From contig JAVTVX010000035.1 in NCBI GenBank assembly GCA_033439265.1, positions 16,208,001 to 16,272,000 on the forward strand: 64,000 nt of DNA, given 5' to 3'. The translations under genes were made by a program, and so were the position numbers. This document shows positions 22,401 to 33,411 of this stretch, piece after piece. The notes under the pieces were generated by a model. That model saw only the letters and a program-made list of their open reading frames with translations. It made no database searches and had not been told where the DNA came from. The stretch is from Dillenia suffruticosa (Eukaryota > Streptophyta > Magnoliopsida > Dilleniales > Dilleniaceae). Each line of letters begins with the position of its first letter. Within the stretch, counting starts at the first letter, position 1.

Positions 22401-24820
22401 ATTGCAAATGCCAATCTCTTTAATCTCTACTCTCATATTGTTTCTTATGTATATCCATATTGTACCAGAAAAAACTCGACAAAAATCCACAAATGCTTCC
22501 TTACCTCTTGTCATATGGTCTGTTACTCCTGAGTTTATAATCTATACATGATAAGATTTAGAAAATAAAATAGTACTAGAGATATTTATAACACTTAGAG
22601 AAGCATAACAAGGTGCTATCTTTTTTGGCTTAGGACATTCTCGAGTGAAATAACCAAGAGATTTGCAATTGTAGTATTTTAACTTGCTCTTGTCCTTATT
22701 CTTTCAAAACCGCTTTTGTTTGTTTTTGCGGTTAGAACTTAGACCATTTCACAGCTTTCTTCACTTTCTTACCCTTGTTCTTGTTACCCTTGCGCTTAAA
22801 GTTCGGAACTTTCTAAAAACTAGACTCAACTACAAAGGCATTAGAAATTGATCTTACAGCACCAAGCAGCTCATCTTTGAGTTCCACGTGGCAAGCAGTA
22901 TCAGAGAAAGTTTTAATACTATCATTATGAGTCAAATTGACTTTGAAGTACTTCCATTGATCTAGAATAGATTGGATTAAAGTCTGAACCTACTGCTCAT
23001 TAGAGAGAACATGACCAGCTGATTTCAATTTCCTTATCATGTTTGACATAGTCCTCAGATATTGTTTGATATTGTGATCAATTTTCTTTTTATATGTGTC
23101 AAACTTGATAGTCAATTATCTCAAATGTGTCAAATAGGTACACTCATATGTCATGGGCAATAAGAAATTATTCACATTCGTGAATAAGATCATCAATAAC
23201 AGAACTGATCAGGATGCCACGTATAGTGGAATCTTTCTTCTTTTATGCCTGGTCAGTTTCTTGATCTCTTCTTTGCTAAATAGTATTTCCTACTTTAGGG
23301 TCTTGTATGATATGATTGATACCTCTAAGCCATTTTGCTTTTGTAGAACATGCCATATCTTATGGCGTCAAAAATGATAATTGTCACCATTGAACTTTTC
23401 ACCATTGTTAAGTTTTGCTATTATGGATTTTGATACCATGGTCTGAGTTTTTAAAGAGAGATAATCGTGAGTTTTCATACTTATTCAATGCATATAATTT
23501 TGTATTTAAAATTAACATTTATGATAAACGAACATAAGATATACACTCGAAAGTTCACTAAATTCTCAATCATCATCCATGATCCAAGTGTTTGATTATC
23601 ATAAATTTAATTTTTAAAACAACAAAATTCAATAGATTTTAAATGAAAATTATTTAAATTCTTCCGATGTAAAATTTCTCACTAGAAATACTTTACGTAT
23701 TTAGAATCATACGAAATAAGAACACATCTTTTTCACATACATGCATATTCACATAGTGCATCTGATCCTCACTATGTTCTAAAGAAGGGTAAATATCAAA
23801 TTGATCACAAATCCAAATACAAAATTTTAAAATACCATTTCTAATGATTATATTCAAATATTCAATTAATTTATGTTGAGAAAACAAATTTTTCATACAT
23901 AAATCAATGAGCATAAAATCAAATAGGTGTTGAAAATTTTAATTTAGTTAACCAACTATAACAAAATAATTTTCTTAACATATATGAAAAAATTTTCAAA
24001 AATTTTAGAAACTGAAAATTATTTTTTCTATAATTTTTAATGATTTTATTAATTTAAAATCAATAAAATATATTTTTTATCTTAGAAAAATATGGTAAAA
24101 ATTACAAAAAAAAAAATCCACAGAGAATGTCAATGATTTCCATAAAATTTTTGGTCAGAAACGACACTTCATTCGTCGTCACGCACCATTGGATAGGGTG
24201 GGCAAGGCAAGCCATGCACCCACTCACCCAGGGCAGCGCGTGGCCTCCACGCGCCGCTTTCCCAGTGGTTTTAGTCCTCCAGATTTCAGCTACCTTCCCA
24301 TTTTCGGTGTCTCTAATTCCAATGGTGATCTCAATTTTGGAATCAGACATCTAGAGCCTAGAGTTTGGGACATACACATGTAAGCTAAGAGTATGAATGT
24401 TCAGGGGTTACTGTTCATCTTCTTTCTCCCAACTTAAAAATTCTACAATTTGACCCTAACTTCTCAAGATCATATCTCCTTTGTTTCTATACCATTTTGT
24501 ATATTTTTTATATGGTTGGAGATGGTTTTTAACAAAAAATCTAACCATATAAATTTTAAATCATGAAACATACTATGCAAGGAGATATAGCATGTAAAGT
24601 TTCGGGTAGAGTTTCATTTATATCCAAAAATACTAAATGTGCATACATGATTTTTGCATGATTATTCCTTATATTATGAGTATTCTTCTATTAAAATTTT
24701 AGAGCATTCCGTAGAGTGTGATAGATGTTAACAATACTCAAACATGGCATTTAACATAACCCATATTATTTTTTCACATAAAAAAAATTAGAAAACAACC
24801 ATTTCATGCTCCAATACCAT

Positions 24821-24997
24821 TGATGATCCTTTTACAACAATTGAATATGAATCTTCATACTTAAAATTGAAATTTCAAAAATAAATTTCTCAAAATTTAG
24901 GGTTAAATCACTAAACCTTTTGGTGCATAGGTCTAAAAAATAGTCACGTACGGATCTGCTTTTGAATTTCACAATCCAAGAGCTTTGTATGTGGTAT
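24821..24997 (-). repeat. 5' LTR remnant of copia A
   Basis: 177 bases align with the start of the 17924 LTR and stop exactly where the LTR of element B begins (TGTTGG at 24998). The rest of this LTR was not found to the right. Confidence 0.8.
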
Positions 24998-26446
24998 TGT
25001 TGGATTTAATTGACATAACATGTGCATGCGGAAGGGTAATAAAAAGATCAAAAATTTTGGGAAAGTACCTCAATATATAGGGTATCCAAAAATCCAACTG
25101 AGTTGAGAAATTTCTCGAATGGATTGCAAGGTCGGGATGGTGATCACATGATCGAACCACCATCACAATACCACAACGCCTCAATCTTCAAGTCTGGTGA
25201 TCTCCTTTGACGAGAGAGATTTTCCTACGTGAAAATTTCCAAACTCTTATAGTATTCTCTTTCTCAAGAGATGTATGCATTTGACTCAAAACCACTTTGC
25301 CTATTCCCCAAACTCTCACTTAGGGAGAAATAGTAACATTTTCACGTAGGGCACATCCAAGTCATTAGAAAAGTCATTATGTGGGGATTAAAGGGGTGGT
25401 AAATGGGATAATGGGAGTTACCCATGCCCCTCATGGGCATTTTTCAACATCTCCTACTTGCACATGAGGGTATTTTACGTCTGTCACAAGATCCAACTCA
25501 TATATTCTATTTACATCACTCTGTTGGATTTTCATACAGGATTGGATATCGTGTAACCGGCGAGTACACGTGCAAGCAAAGACTTCACGATACACCTATT
25601 ATAATGATCAGTGAGTCACCGTTAGTATAAAAAAGAACTTGCTACACCCCAAATCCAATGCAGTTACATCTATCGAGTCACTTTTCTTATCCGAAGTGGT
25701 CTCCAATCATTTGCTCGAATTATGTATTCACTATTATGTTTGAATCTCAATATGAATTAATATAACAGGTTGACCTGTGAATAAACAATGCCGATTGGTC
25801 TTTCTTTCCCAAACTCAAATCTATCATTCTCAATTCAGTTGCTTTCCTAAACATGCCCCTTAGACCTCAATTGATATTCGAGGCATAGGTAAATAGACTA
25901 AAGTAGCAGTACTAAACCAAAACTTCTACAAACAACCAAAAGTAATAAGGACACAAAAGATCCTACCTAATAGATCTCGGGTTTCACACAATGGGAATGG
26001 GAATCACGATCACATTATTGTCTCAAGTCATAGCTCCCACTATCCCACGGTCATCTTATCACACATGGTATGAAACACGTACCACAGTATTATTCCCTCA
26101 TCTCTCAAAAGACATATGTCAAATTTCTCTAATACTATGCAGGTATGGGACTCAATTTATACATAAGACTTTACCATGAGATCTCAGTGAAAGTATTACA
26201 GAGACAATATCATTAGTCACAGGTGATATCTAAAATCTCAGATCTTGCTACTTACAGGCAACATAAATGTGGGTATTTCCATGTCGATCATATTGCAAAT
26301 GATCTCATCCTGAACACATATCAGGACGACTTATATTCTTGTAAGGCCACTCTCAAAATCTCTTACACTATAAACCGTCTCATCTTTGCTCACTCAGAGG
26401 TGGAGGTGATCACTCGTGTAAGAGAGTCGACCACGCCTGTCTGACA
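24998..26446 (-). repeat. LTR of copia B, about 1.45 kb
   Basis: It starts TGTTGGATTT and ends CTGTCTGACA. It aligns along its length with the LTR at 31879-33411, including ACATCTCCTACTTGCACATG and TCGACCACGCCTG. Confidence 0.8.
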
Positions 26447-28940
26447 CATCTTTTATCACATCACAGAATATATGATAATAAGTGAGTGTAAGAAATAAAT
26501 TTGTGACCTAAAAATATACGCATGTCATATATTTCAATAAGCATAAAAAATAATAAATAATGAGAAATGTCAAAGTACACTAAATTCAATAATTTCTTGT
26601 CTCACAAATGACTCTTTCACAATAGGTTTTGTAAAGGGATTAATCACTATGTACAAAAATGTACTTATTCGTCATTACACATTCTCGGTGATCTCTCACA
26701 AAATGATATCTGGAATCTGTGTTTGGTCTTACTGTAATACTTAGGATCTCGATTGTTGATAATGGTGATCTAATTATCACAATAATCACTGACTCATAAG
26801 TCATCCAAAAATTTCTGGAGCCGATCTCTCTCATGAACTACAACTGAACATGCGGTCTGATTATCACAATAATCATCATTGACTCCTAAGTCATCTAGAA
26901 ATTTCTGGAGCCGAACTCTTTCATGAACTGCAACTGAATATACCACAAGCTCAGTTTCTATCATAAATAGAGCTATGTAGGTTTACTTCTTACTGCTCTA
27001 AGAAGATAAAAATCTGATGTTAGTTTGCATTCATCCAAATCGCTATTCCCAATTGACGTCTGAATACCCAACGTAATGCAAATGACCTCCTCCGTAATAC
27101 AAGGCGAGGTTTGTAATTCCCTTGAAATATCTCAAAATCCTTTTTACTGCTCTACAGTGATCTCTTCCAGAATTCGATTGATACCTACTCACTAGAATGA
27201 CTACAACACAAATATCCAGTCGTGTACGCCTCATGTATACACTAGAATGTACATTGTACTGGCATAAGAGATTTTACTCATCTCTCATATTTCTTCCTGA
27301 ATTTTAGGATACATGTTAAGATTCAGATCTTCACCTTTAGTGATAGAGTATCCTTTTTAGGTTGCATTCATTCATCTCGAAATATTTACTGTGGAACTCT
27401 TGTTAAAGAGTCAACATCCTTCTCGAACGATCCCTCTGGATCTATATTCCAAGAATGAACTAAAACTCACCCATGAACAATAACCATGTTTCAATAGTCA
27501 TTAGATACTTTCTGTTGATCCCGACCAATAGAATGTCACCCATATATAATATCATAAGATATCACCTCCTCGTGAAATCTGAGATACCCCCGTCTGGATG
27601 AGTGTTTAGGTCGTATGTTAACTTCCAAAATTAACAAACCTTATCCACCTGATCTACTAGAATGAATTCAGAGAGTTACTCCATATAGATCTCCTTATCT
27701 AAAATTCTATTACAAAAAGTGTTCTTTATATCCATTTGTCCAGATCCATATTTGTGACAATCGTTAAAAAATAAACGGATCAAGATAAATTAGACTATGA
27801 CTCCCTGATAGTCCAAACCTCAGTCTAAGTGTAACCCTTGGTTACTAGACGGGTTTTATACCTCTCCATCGATCCGTCGACATTTCTGTTGACTTTGAGA
27901 ACCTAATTGTTCTAATAGTCCTTCTGCCTTCAGACAAATCAACTAGGTCCCAGACCCGATTGATTCTCATCGACTCCTTCTCTTCATCTATGATCTTCAA
28001 CAAATGGTTATTCGTAGAACCCTTGAGAGCATTTAGGACCGTTTGAGATTTCTCATCATACTCTAGAGTCACAATGAGGGGTTTACTCTCAATCGAGAAA
28101 CGACGTTTAAGTACGTATCATCGATATTCCTATGAGAAAAGAAAAATATTTACCTCTTGATAGGTCGCTTCCGCTGGGACCAAGATCTGTAGTAAATTCT
28201 TGTATCCCACTGCTAGGTTCACCCGAACCACTAGACTCATCCATCTCATATAAGGTAAGGTCCAGATTAATTTCACCTCTCTTAGGGAAATCATTCTCTA
28301 AGAATGTGGTATTACGAGACTCAATCTCGATAACAGTACTATCCGTATGTTCACCCAAGAACACATATTTTCTTACGGGCCTAACTCGCTATGTGGATGC
28401 GAGAAATTGTGAGGGGTACTAACTGCGGACTTTAATGAGACACGGTTGATGACATAGATACCAGTCAATAAAACATCCCCCCAATGGGAGATAGACATAT
28501 TGATCTGCGCCATCATAGAGCTCACCATTTTCAACAAAGTTCTATTCCTTATCTCGGCTACTTCATTCTACTGAGAAGTAACAGAAACAATCAATTGTCT
28601 TGTAATACTCTTCTTGAAACAGAGCTCCATGTATAATTTAAACGAATACTCGCACCCCCGATCTGTCTGAGAGTCTCCACTCTCAAATCTAACTGATTCT
28701 CAATCTCATTAATGAATTTCCTAAAATATTCTAATGACTCAAACTTGTGCGAGATCAGATAGATGAATTGAAACCTGTGTAAACGTCTATGGACATCATC
28801 AAGTACATGGCTCCATTTCAGGCTCTCATACTCATAAGGCGATAAATATCGGAATAGATCAATTGCAATGGAGTCTCGGCTCTCATTGCATTGTTAAGTG
28901 GTTTTTTTTTTGTTTTGCCGGTTAGGCAAAAACTCACATA
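24998..28940 (-). mobile_element. Ty1/copia retrotransposon fossil B, partial, nested in the LTR of A
   Basis: One LTR (24998-26446) is followed on the - strand by remnants of RNase H (around 27000-27240), reverse transcriptase (around 27400-27700) and integrase (about 28400-28900). Similarity to element C ends near 28940 and no second LTR was found, so this is a partial copy. Many disruptions are visible. It belongs to the same family as A and C, sharing LTR blocks and pol layout. The insertion into A makes it younger than A. Confidence 0.83.
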
Positions 28941-29194
28941 TGTGGTAAATTTGAATTTTTTTTTTTGTTTTTTAATTTTTAAATTTTGGAATAATATGAA
29001 GTATCACTCTGAATATATATATATATATATGTATATGTATGTATGTGTATAAAGTATATCTGATAGAATATTTTTTAAAATATTTTCCTCATTAAAAATA
29101 AAATTCTTATATTATTCATTTTTTATTAAACTTAGTCTTTTATATTATATTTTTTATAATTTTTTGGGTTCTGTACTTTTTATATATTTTGATT
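28941..29194. other. AT-rich junction DNA
   Basis: A T-rich run, a (TA)n/(TATG)n microsatellite (about 29016-29050) and AT-rich spacer lie between the broken edge of copia B and the inverted-repeat element. Confidence 0.6.
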
Positions 29195-29530
29195 GAGATA
29201 CTTACATGTCAAGTCTCTAAACTTTATCTTAAATTCACAAATTGATCCATGAACTTCAAAATGTAACAGTTGAGGAGCCAAACTTTAAAAACCATAATTT
29301 GTTAGTTCTTCTGTTAATAATGGTGCCTAGTTGGTTGTTATGTGCTGAGCTGACTTAAGGTAACACATTAGGTAGATACCGTGTGTCAAAAATTGATGAC
29401 GTGTCACTTGACACATCAATATCATCACACATAGCATTGTCACGTCAACATTTTAAATTAACAAAATTTAATATTTTAAAATTAATAAAAAATTTATCTT
29501 CTCTCTCTCCTCCCCTCCCTTTTGTCTCTC
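29195..29530 (+). repeat. Left inverted-repeat arm
   Basis: Inverse complement of 30430-30775 with scattered differences and small gaps. Its inner edge is a CT-rich tract. Confidence 0.8.
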
Positions 29531-29579
29531 TTCTCTCCTCTATCTCTCTCTCTATGTGCCTGAGTTTGAGTAGGGTGGA

Positions 29580-29780
29580 TCGCAATCGCAAAGCATAACG
29601 CACCATCGCATCAAACAAAGCGATGTTGATGTTTGGTTGGGTATGTGTCTGACTAATTTCATCACCTGAACCTCCTATTATTATATAGCAAGGCAAACCC
29701 AAACCTAAACTCAAACCCATCATAATGTGCTGAATTCCAAGATCAAGTCCCTCATCGAGTGCTGACATTTCTCAGAAGCA
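29580..29780 (-). other. Unidentified core segment of the long-TIR element
   Basis: The - strand is open over about 65 codons here (MSALDEGLDLGIQHIM...), then runs into the inverted repeat. It could be a second captured gene piece. I do not recognise the protein and codon use gives no firm support. Confidence 0.3.
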
Positions 29781-29822
29781 CTCCAATTGCACGCCAACCA
29801 CCCACATTTCCCTTTGTACACC

Positions 29823-30154
29823 TATTCTAACACCTTTACTCTTCTTCTTAGGGCTTGCGTCGCCTTTCCCATCTTCCCTATGGCCGCAGGCTCCACTCCA
29901 ACATCATCTCCTTGGGTCTTCATTCCGATCCCTTCATCGCCACTTCTCTTGTCAACATGAACGTCAAGTCCTGCTCTCTTGAAGACATCACTTTATGGAA
30001 CTCTATCATTGACGGTTACTTCATATATGGCTGCATTGCCGAGGGTATAGCTCACTTTCGTCAAATGCTTTGTCTAGGTATTAAGCCTAATGCTTTCTCT
30101 CTCACCATTCTTCTCCGCACCTGCGCTTGCCATTTGGGTTTCACCCGAGTTTGA
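29823..30154 (+). pseudogene. Captured pentatricopeptide-repeat (PPR) gene fragment
   Basis: It encodes about 110 residues typical of a plant organelle RNA-binding PPR protein of PLS type: YSNTFTLLLRAC, then YGRRLHSNIISLGLHSDPF, then LVNM, then ITLWNSIIDGYF, then GIKPNAFSLTILLRTC. These are parts of about three consecutive repeats. There is a frame change between the first block (frame of 29823) and the second (frame of 29855), and no in-frame ATG or full repeat array. Whole PPR proteins usually have ten or more repeats, so this is a small fragment. Its position between inverted repeats indicates transduplication from a host PPR gene. Confidence 0.86.
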
Positions 30155-30269
30155 GTTGAATTGCTTGAATGCCAGTCAAATCATCTTAATTTTAGAATAT
30201 TTGTTTAGCAAGGGAATTTTAGTAACATCAATATAGTCTCAATCATCTTCGCCAAACGAAGCATTCCCT

Positions 30270-30775
30270 TGCTTGCTTCTGGTGAGAGAGAGGAGAGAAG
30301 AGAGAGGAAGGGGGAGGGAAGGAGAGAGAGAGGAGCTTCTTTTTTATTTCCGCAAGAGAGAGGAGAGGAGAGAGGAGAGAGGAGGAAAGGGAGGAGAGAG
30401 AGAAATTGTAGTAAGAGAAAGAGAGGAGAAAAGAGGAACAAGATAAATTTTTTTATTAATTTTAAAAAATTAAATTTTATTAATTTAGAATGATGACGTG
30501 ACACTGTCACATCAGAATTAGTGCTAACATGATAATGTTGTGTGATTGTGCTTACATGTCACGTGACACGTCAGTAATTTTTGACACACGACATCCCCCT
30601 AATGTGTCATCTTGAGTCAGTTCAGCACATGATGATCAATTTGGTATCATTACCAATAGAAGGACTAATAACTTACGGTTTTTAAAATTTAACTTTTCAA
30701 TCATTGTATTTTGAAATATAAGAATTAATTTATGAATTTGACGTAAAATTCAACTACTTGATATGTAATTATCTC
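30270..30775 (+). repeat. Right inverted-repeat arm with GA-rich inner tract
   Basis: Inverse match of 29195-29530 from about 30430 outward. The inner 30280-30430 stretch is purine-rich (GAGAGGA units), mirrored by the CT tract of the left arm. Confidence 0.78.
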
Positions 30776-31878
30776 TGTTTCCATTTTGCAGTGCCCTTTG
30801 CACCGGGGCGAATCTGCCACAAAAACCGAGTTAAATCTACCATTAAATGCCGAATTCATCGTTTCCTCGGTGATGGTCATCACCACATCATTGTCAGTTT
30901 CAGTTTATATTAAATTCATTTATTTACAATTACCCTATTCAGTTCCATCAAGACTCCTCGAAAGCCTCTGCATTTTTTAATTTATTTTTTTAATTTTTTA
31001 TTCTTATTTTATTTATAATATTTTTTACTAAAATTAAATGTTAATAATTTAATAAATTAAAATATACTTTGAAAAATTAAAAATTTATATTATATTAATA
31101 ACTTTTAATGTTAAAATCATATTTAAATTTAATATGAAAAACTATTAGGAAATAATATTTTGTAAAAAAAATGAAAACATGAAAAATTACGTGAATATAA
31201 AAATTATAAAAATTTTATGTAAATATTAATATATAATAAAAATAATGTAATAGTTGTATTTTATAATAAAAATATAAAATGATTAAATATATAATTATTA
31301 ATTATAAAAAATAATATAAAAATTATAATTATAATTAAATTAATAAATAATTTATTAAATATAAGAAAAATATGTAAATATAAATGCATAAAGATATTTA
31401 TATAAATATTAATTAATTTAGTGTATTTTGAGATATTTTAAATATAAAAAATATTTTAAAAACAAAAAAATGTTAGCATTAAAAATTTCAGTACATTAAA
31501 GATCAGTGGCTATGTGCTCAACTTGTTAAACAATCGAAGTCTCTGGTTGTCATGACTTTGAACCGGTTTAAAAATGCAAAACCAAGCGTGTAACCACATT
31601 TCGGTCTTATTTTTTTTCTTTAACATTGCGGTCTTCATATTTCTTTTTAAAGAAAAAAATCATGCTTAAAATGATTTCCAATCAAAATGTAATCACTATT
31701 ATGTTTTCATCCGTTTCCCCCCCTTTTTTTTCTTTTTCTTATAAATGGTTTTGTATGATGGCTTTAGTTTCCTTTTGGGTATTGTGAAGCTAAATAAAAA
31801 ATAAATAAATAAATAAGTACTACCAGCCCAACATTTTATGTAGTTCACTTCAAATTCAAAATTTAATACATAGAAAAA
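30776..31878. other. AT-rich intergenic DNA
   Basis: A short less AT-rich patch (about 30785-30980) with no recognised gene is followed by very AT-rich DNA (31000-31490), a tRNA-like patch (31505-31575) and T-rich sequence up to copia C. Confidence 0.55.
31505..31575 (+). repeat. Possible degraded tRNA-derived SINE
   Basis: GTGCTCAACTTGTTAA (31514-31529) resembles an A box and the stretch around CTTTGAACCGG (31557-31567) a B box. It is weak and has no clear tail. Confidence 0.35.
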
Positions 31879-33411
31879 TATTAGAGTTTTAGGATTCTCA
31901 TGTGTAACGGAAGCATATAATAATTTTCGAAAAAATAAAATGAATCGGGTATGGAGTACCTCAATACGTAGAATCTTCAAAATCAACCGAACCACATGTC
32001 TCTCGATAAATCTCGCGGTCGAAATGGTGATCATGAGATTAATTGAATCACCACCATAGTGTCACAACGTCGCAACTCTCAGTCCGGTGATTTTAACGAC
32101 GGGAGAAATTTTCATATGTAAAAATTTCTCTACCCTCATTTTTATTCTCACTCTAGAGAATCTGTATTTTCTCTATCAAAGAAAAACAACTCTCAAAAAT
32201 TGATTCTCACCAAATCACTTTTTTTCTCAAAAGTGCTTGAGGGAAAAATACTGTTCATGTTCTTAGTAACTCACCCGAATGAGACTAATTAGAGAGAGAT
32301 TAACCCAGGAGTTATTGTAGGTTATCACATCAAATAATGGGAGTTATGGGAAGTTATCACATACCTTCCTAAAATGCCCCACGATGGGCATAAACAAACC
32401 AATATCTCTTACTTGTACATGAGGGCATTTTACGTCCGTCACAAGATCACAACTCATGCGATCTTTTCTATCACCCTATTGGACTTTCATACAGGATTAG
32501 GCGTCATGCAACGGAACAGTACATCTGCAAGCAAAGACATCTTGATGCACCTGTTAGGATGATCGACAAGCCATCGTTAGTACCAAAAAATAACTCGCTG
32601 TACCCTAGATCCAAGATTAATTACATCCATTGATCTACTTTCCTCATCAAAAGTAATCTCCAATAAATGTTCGACTGTGTATCAACTATTATGCTTAAAT
32701 CCCAACGTGGACAGACATAATATGCTAGTCGGTGAATACAATACAATGATATAATGTCAATTGATCTTCCTTTTCTCAAATTTAAATCTATCAGTTTCAA
32801 TTCAGCTACTTTTCTAAACATGCCCCTTAGACCTCAATTTATCTTCCGAACCATAGGTAAACAGATTAAAGTAGTAACACTGAGCCAAGACTTATAGAAA
32901 CAGCCGAAAGTAATAAATGTACAAAAGATCTCACCCAATGGATCTCAGGTTCGCACAGTGGAAACGGGGATCTAAATCATATCATATTTCAAATAATGCT
33001 CCCACTATCCCTAGTCGACATATCACATGCGGTATGAAATGTGTGCCACAGTGTTATTCCCCCATCTCTCAAATGACATATATCAGATTTCTCTAATACG
33101 GTACAGATATGGGATTCAGTTTACATATAAGACTTTATCCAGAGATCTCAGAGAGAGTATTTCAGAAACAATATCACTAATCGCAAGTGATATCTGAGAT
33201 CTAAAACCTGACTACTTACAGACAATATGGATGTGGGTATTTCCATGTTGGTCGTATCACATATGATCTCATCCTAAAAATATATCAGGGCAACTTATGT
33301 TTTAGTAGGGTCACCCTCAAATCCTCTTACAACTAGAAACCGTCTCATCCCCACTAACTCAGAGCCGAAGGTGGTCACTCGTGTGAAAGACTCGACCACG
33401 CCTGCCTGACA
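31879..33411 (-). repeat. 3' LTR of copia C, about 1.5 kb
   Basis: It starts TATTAGAGTTTTAGG and ends CCTGCCTGACA. Its first 530 bases align with 38443-38968 and its whole length aligns with the LTR of copia B. Confidence 0.82.

Larger units (their letters stand above)
17924..24997 (-). mobile_element. Ty1/copia retrotransposon fossil A
   Basis: Read on the - strand. From right to left it has a 5' LTR remnant (24821-24997), a primer-binding site (TGGTATTGGAGC on the - strand, about 24809-24820), a leader with a GC-rich block (about 24160-24260), gag with a zinc-knuckle remnant (near 22660-22690), protease/integrase (about 21570-22560), reverse transcriptase (about 20440-20900) and RNase H (about 19560-20000), then the 3' LTR. 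It is clearly broken in many places and old: the comparable LTR ends differ at roughly one base in five by eye. Element B interrupts its right LTR. Confidence 0.85.
29195..30775. mobile_element. Long-TIR (Mutator-like/foldback) element carrying a PPR gene fragment; Pack-MULE candidate
   Basis: The left arm (29195 to about 29530) and right arm (about 30270-30775) are inverted copies. Shared blocks include CATGTGCTGA/TATGTGCTGA, CGTGTGTCAAAAATT, GACGTGTCAC and TTTAAAATTAATAAAAAA, followed at the inner edge by CT-rich versus GA-rich tracts. By eye the arms are about 75% identical over some 300 bases. The outer ends begin GAGATA. The 0.75-kb core holds a PPR fragment. Long TIRs around a captured gene piece fit a Pack-MULE, but I could not find a 9-bp target duplication, so the class is inferred. 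Confidence 0.72.
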
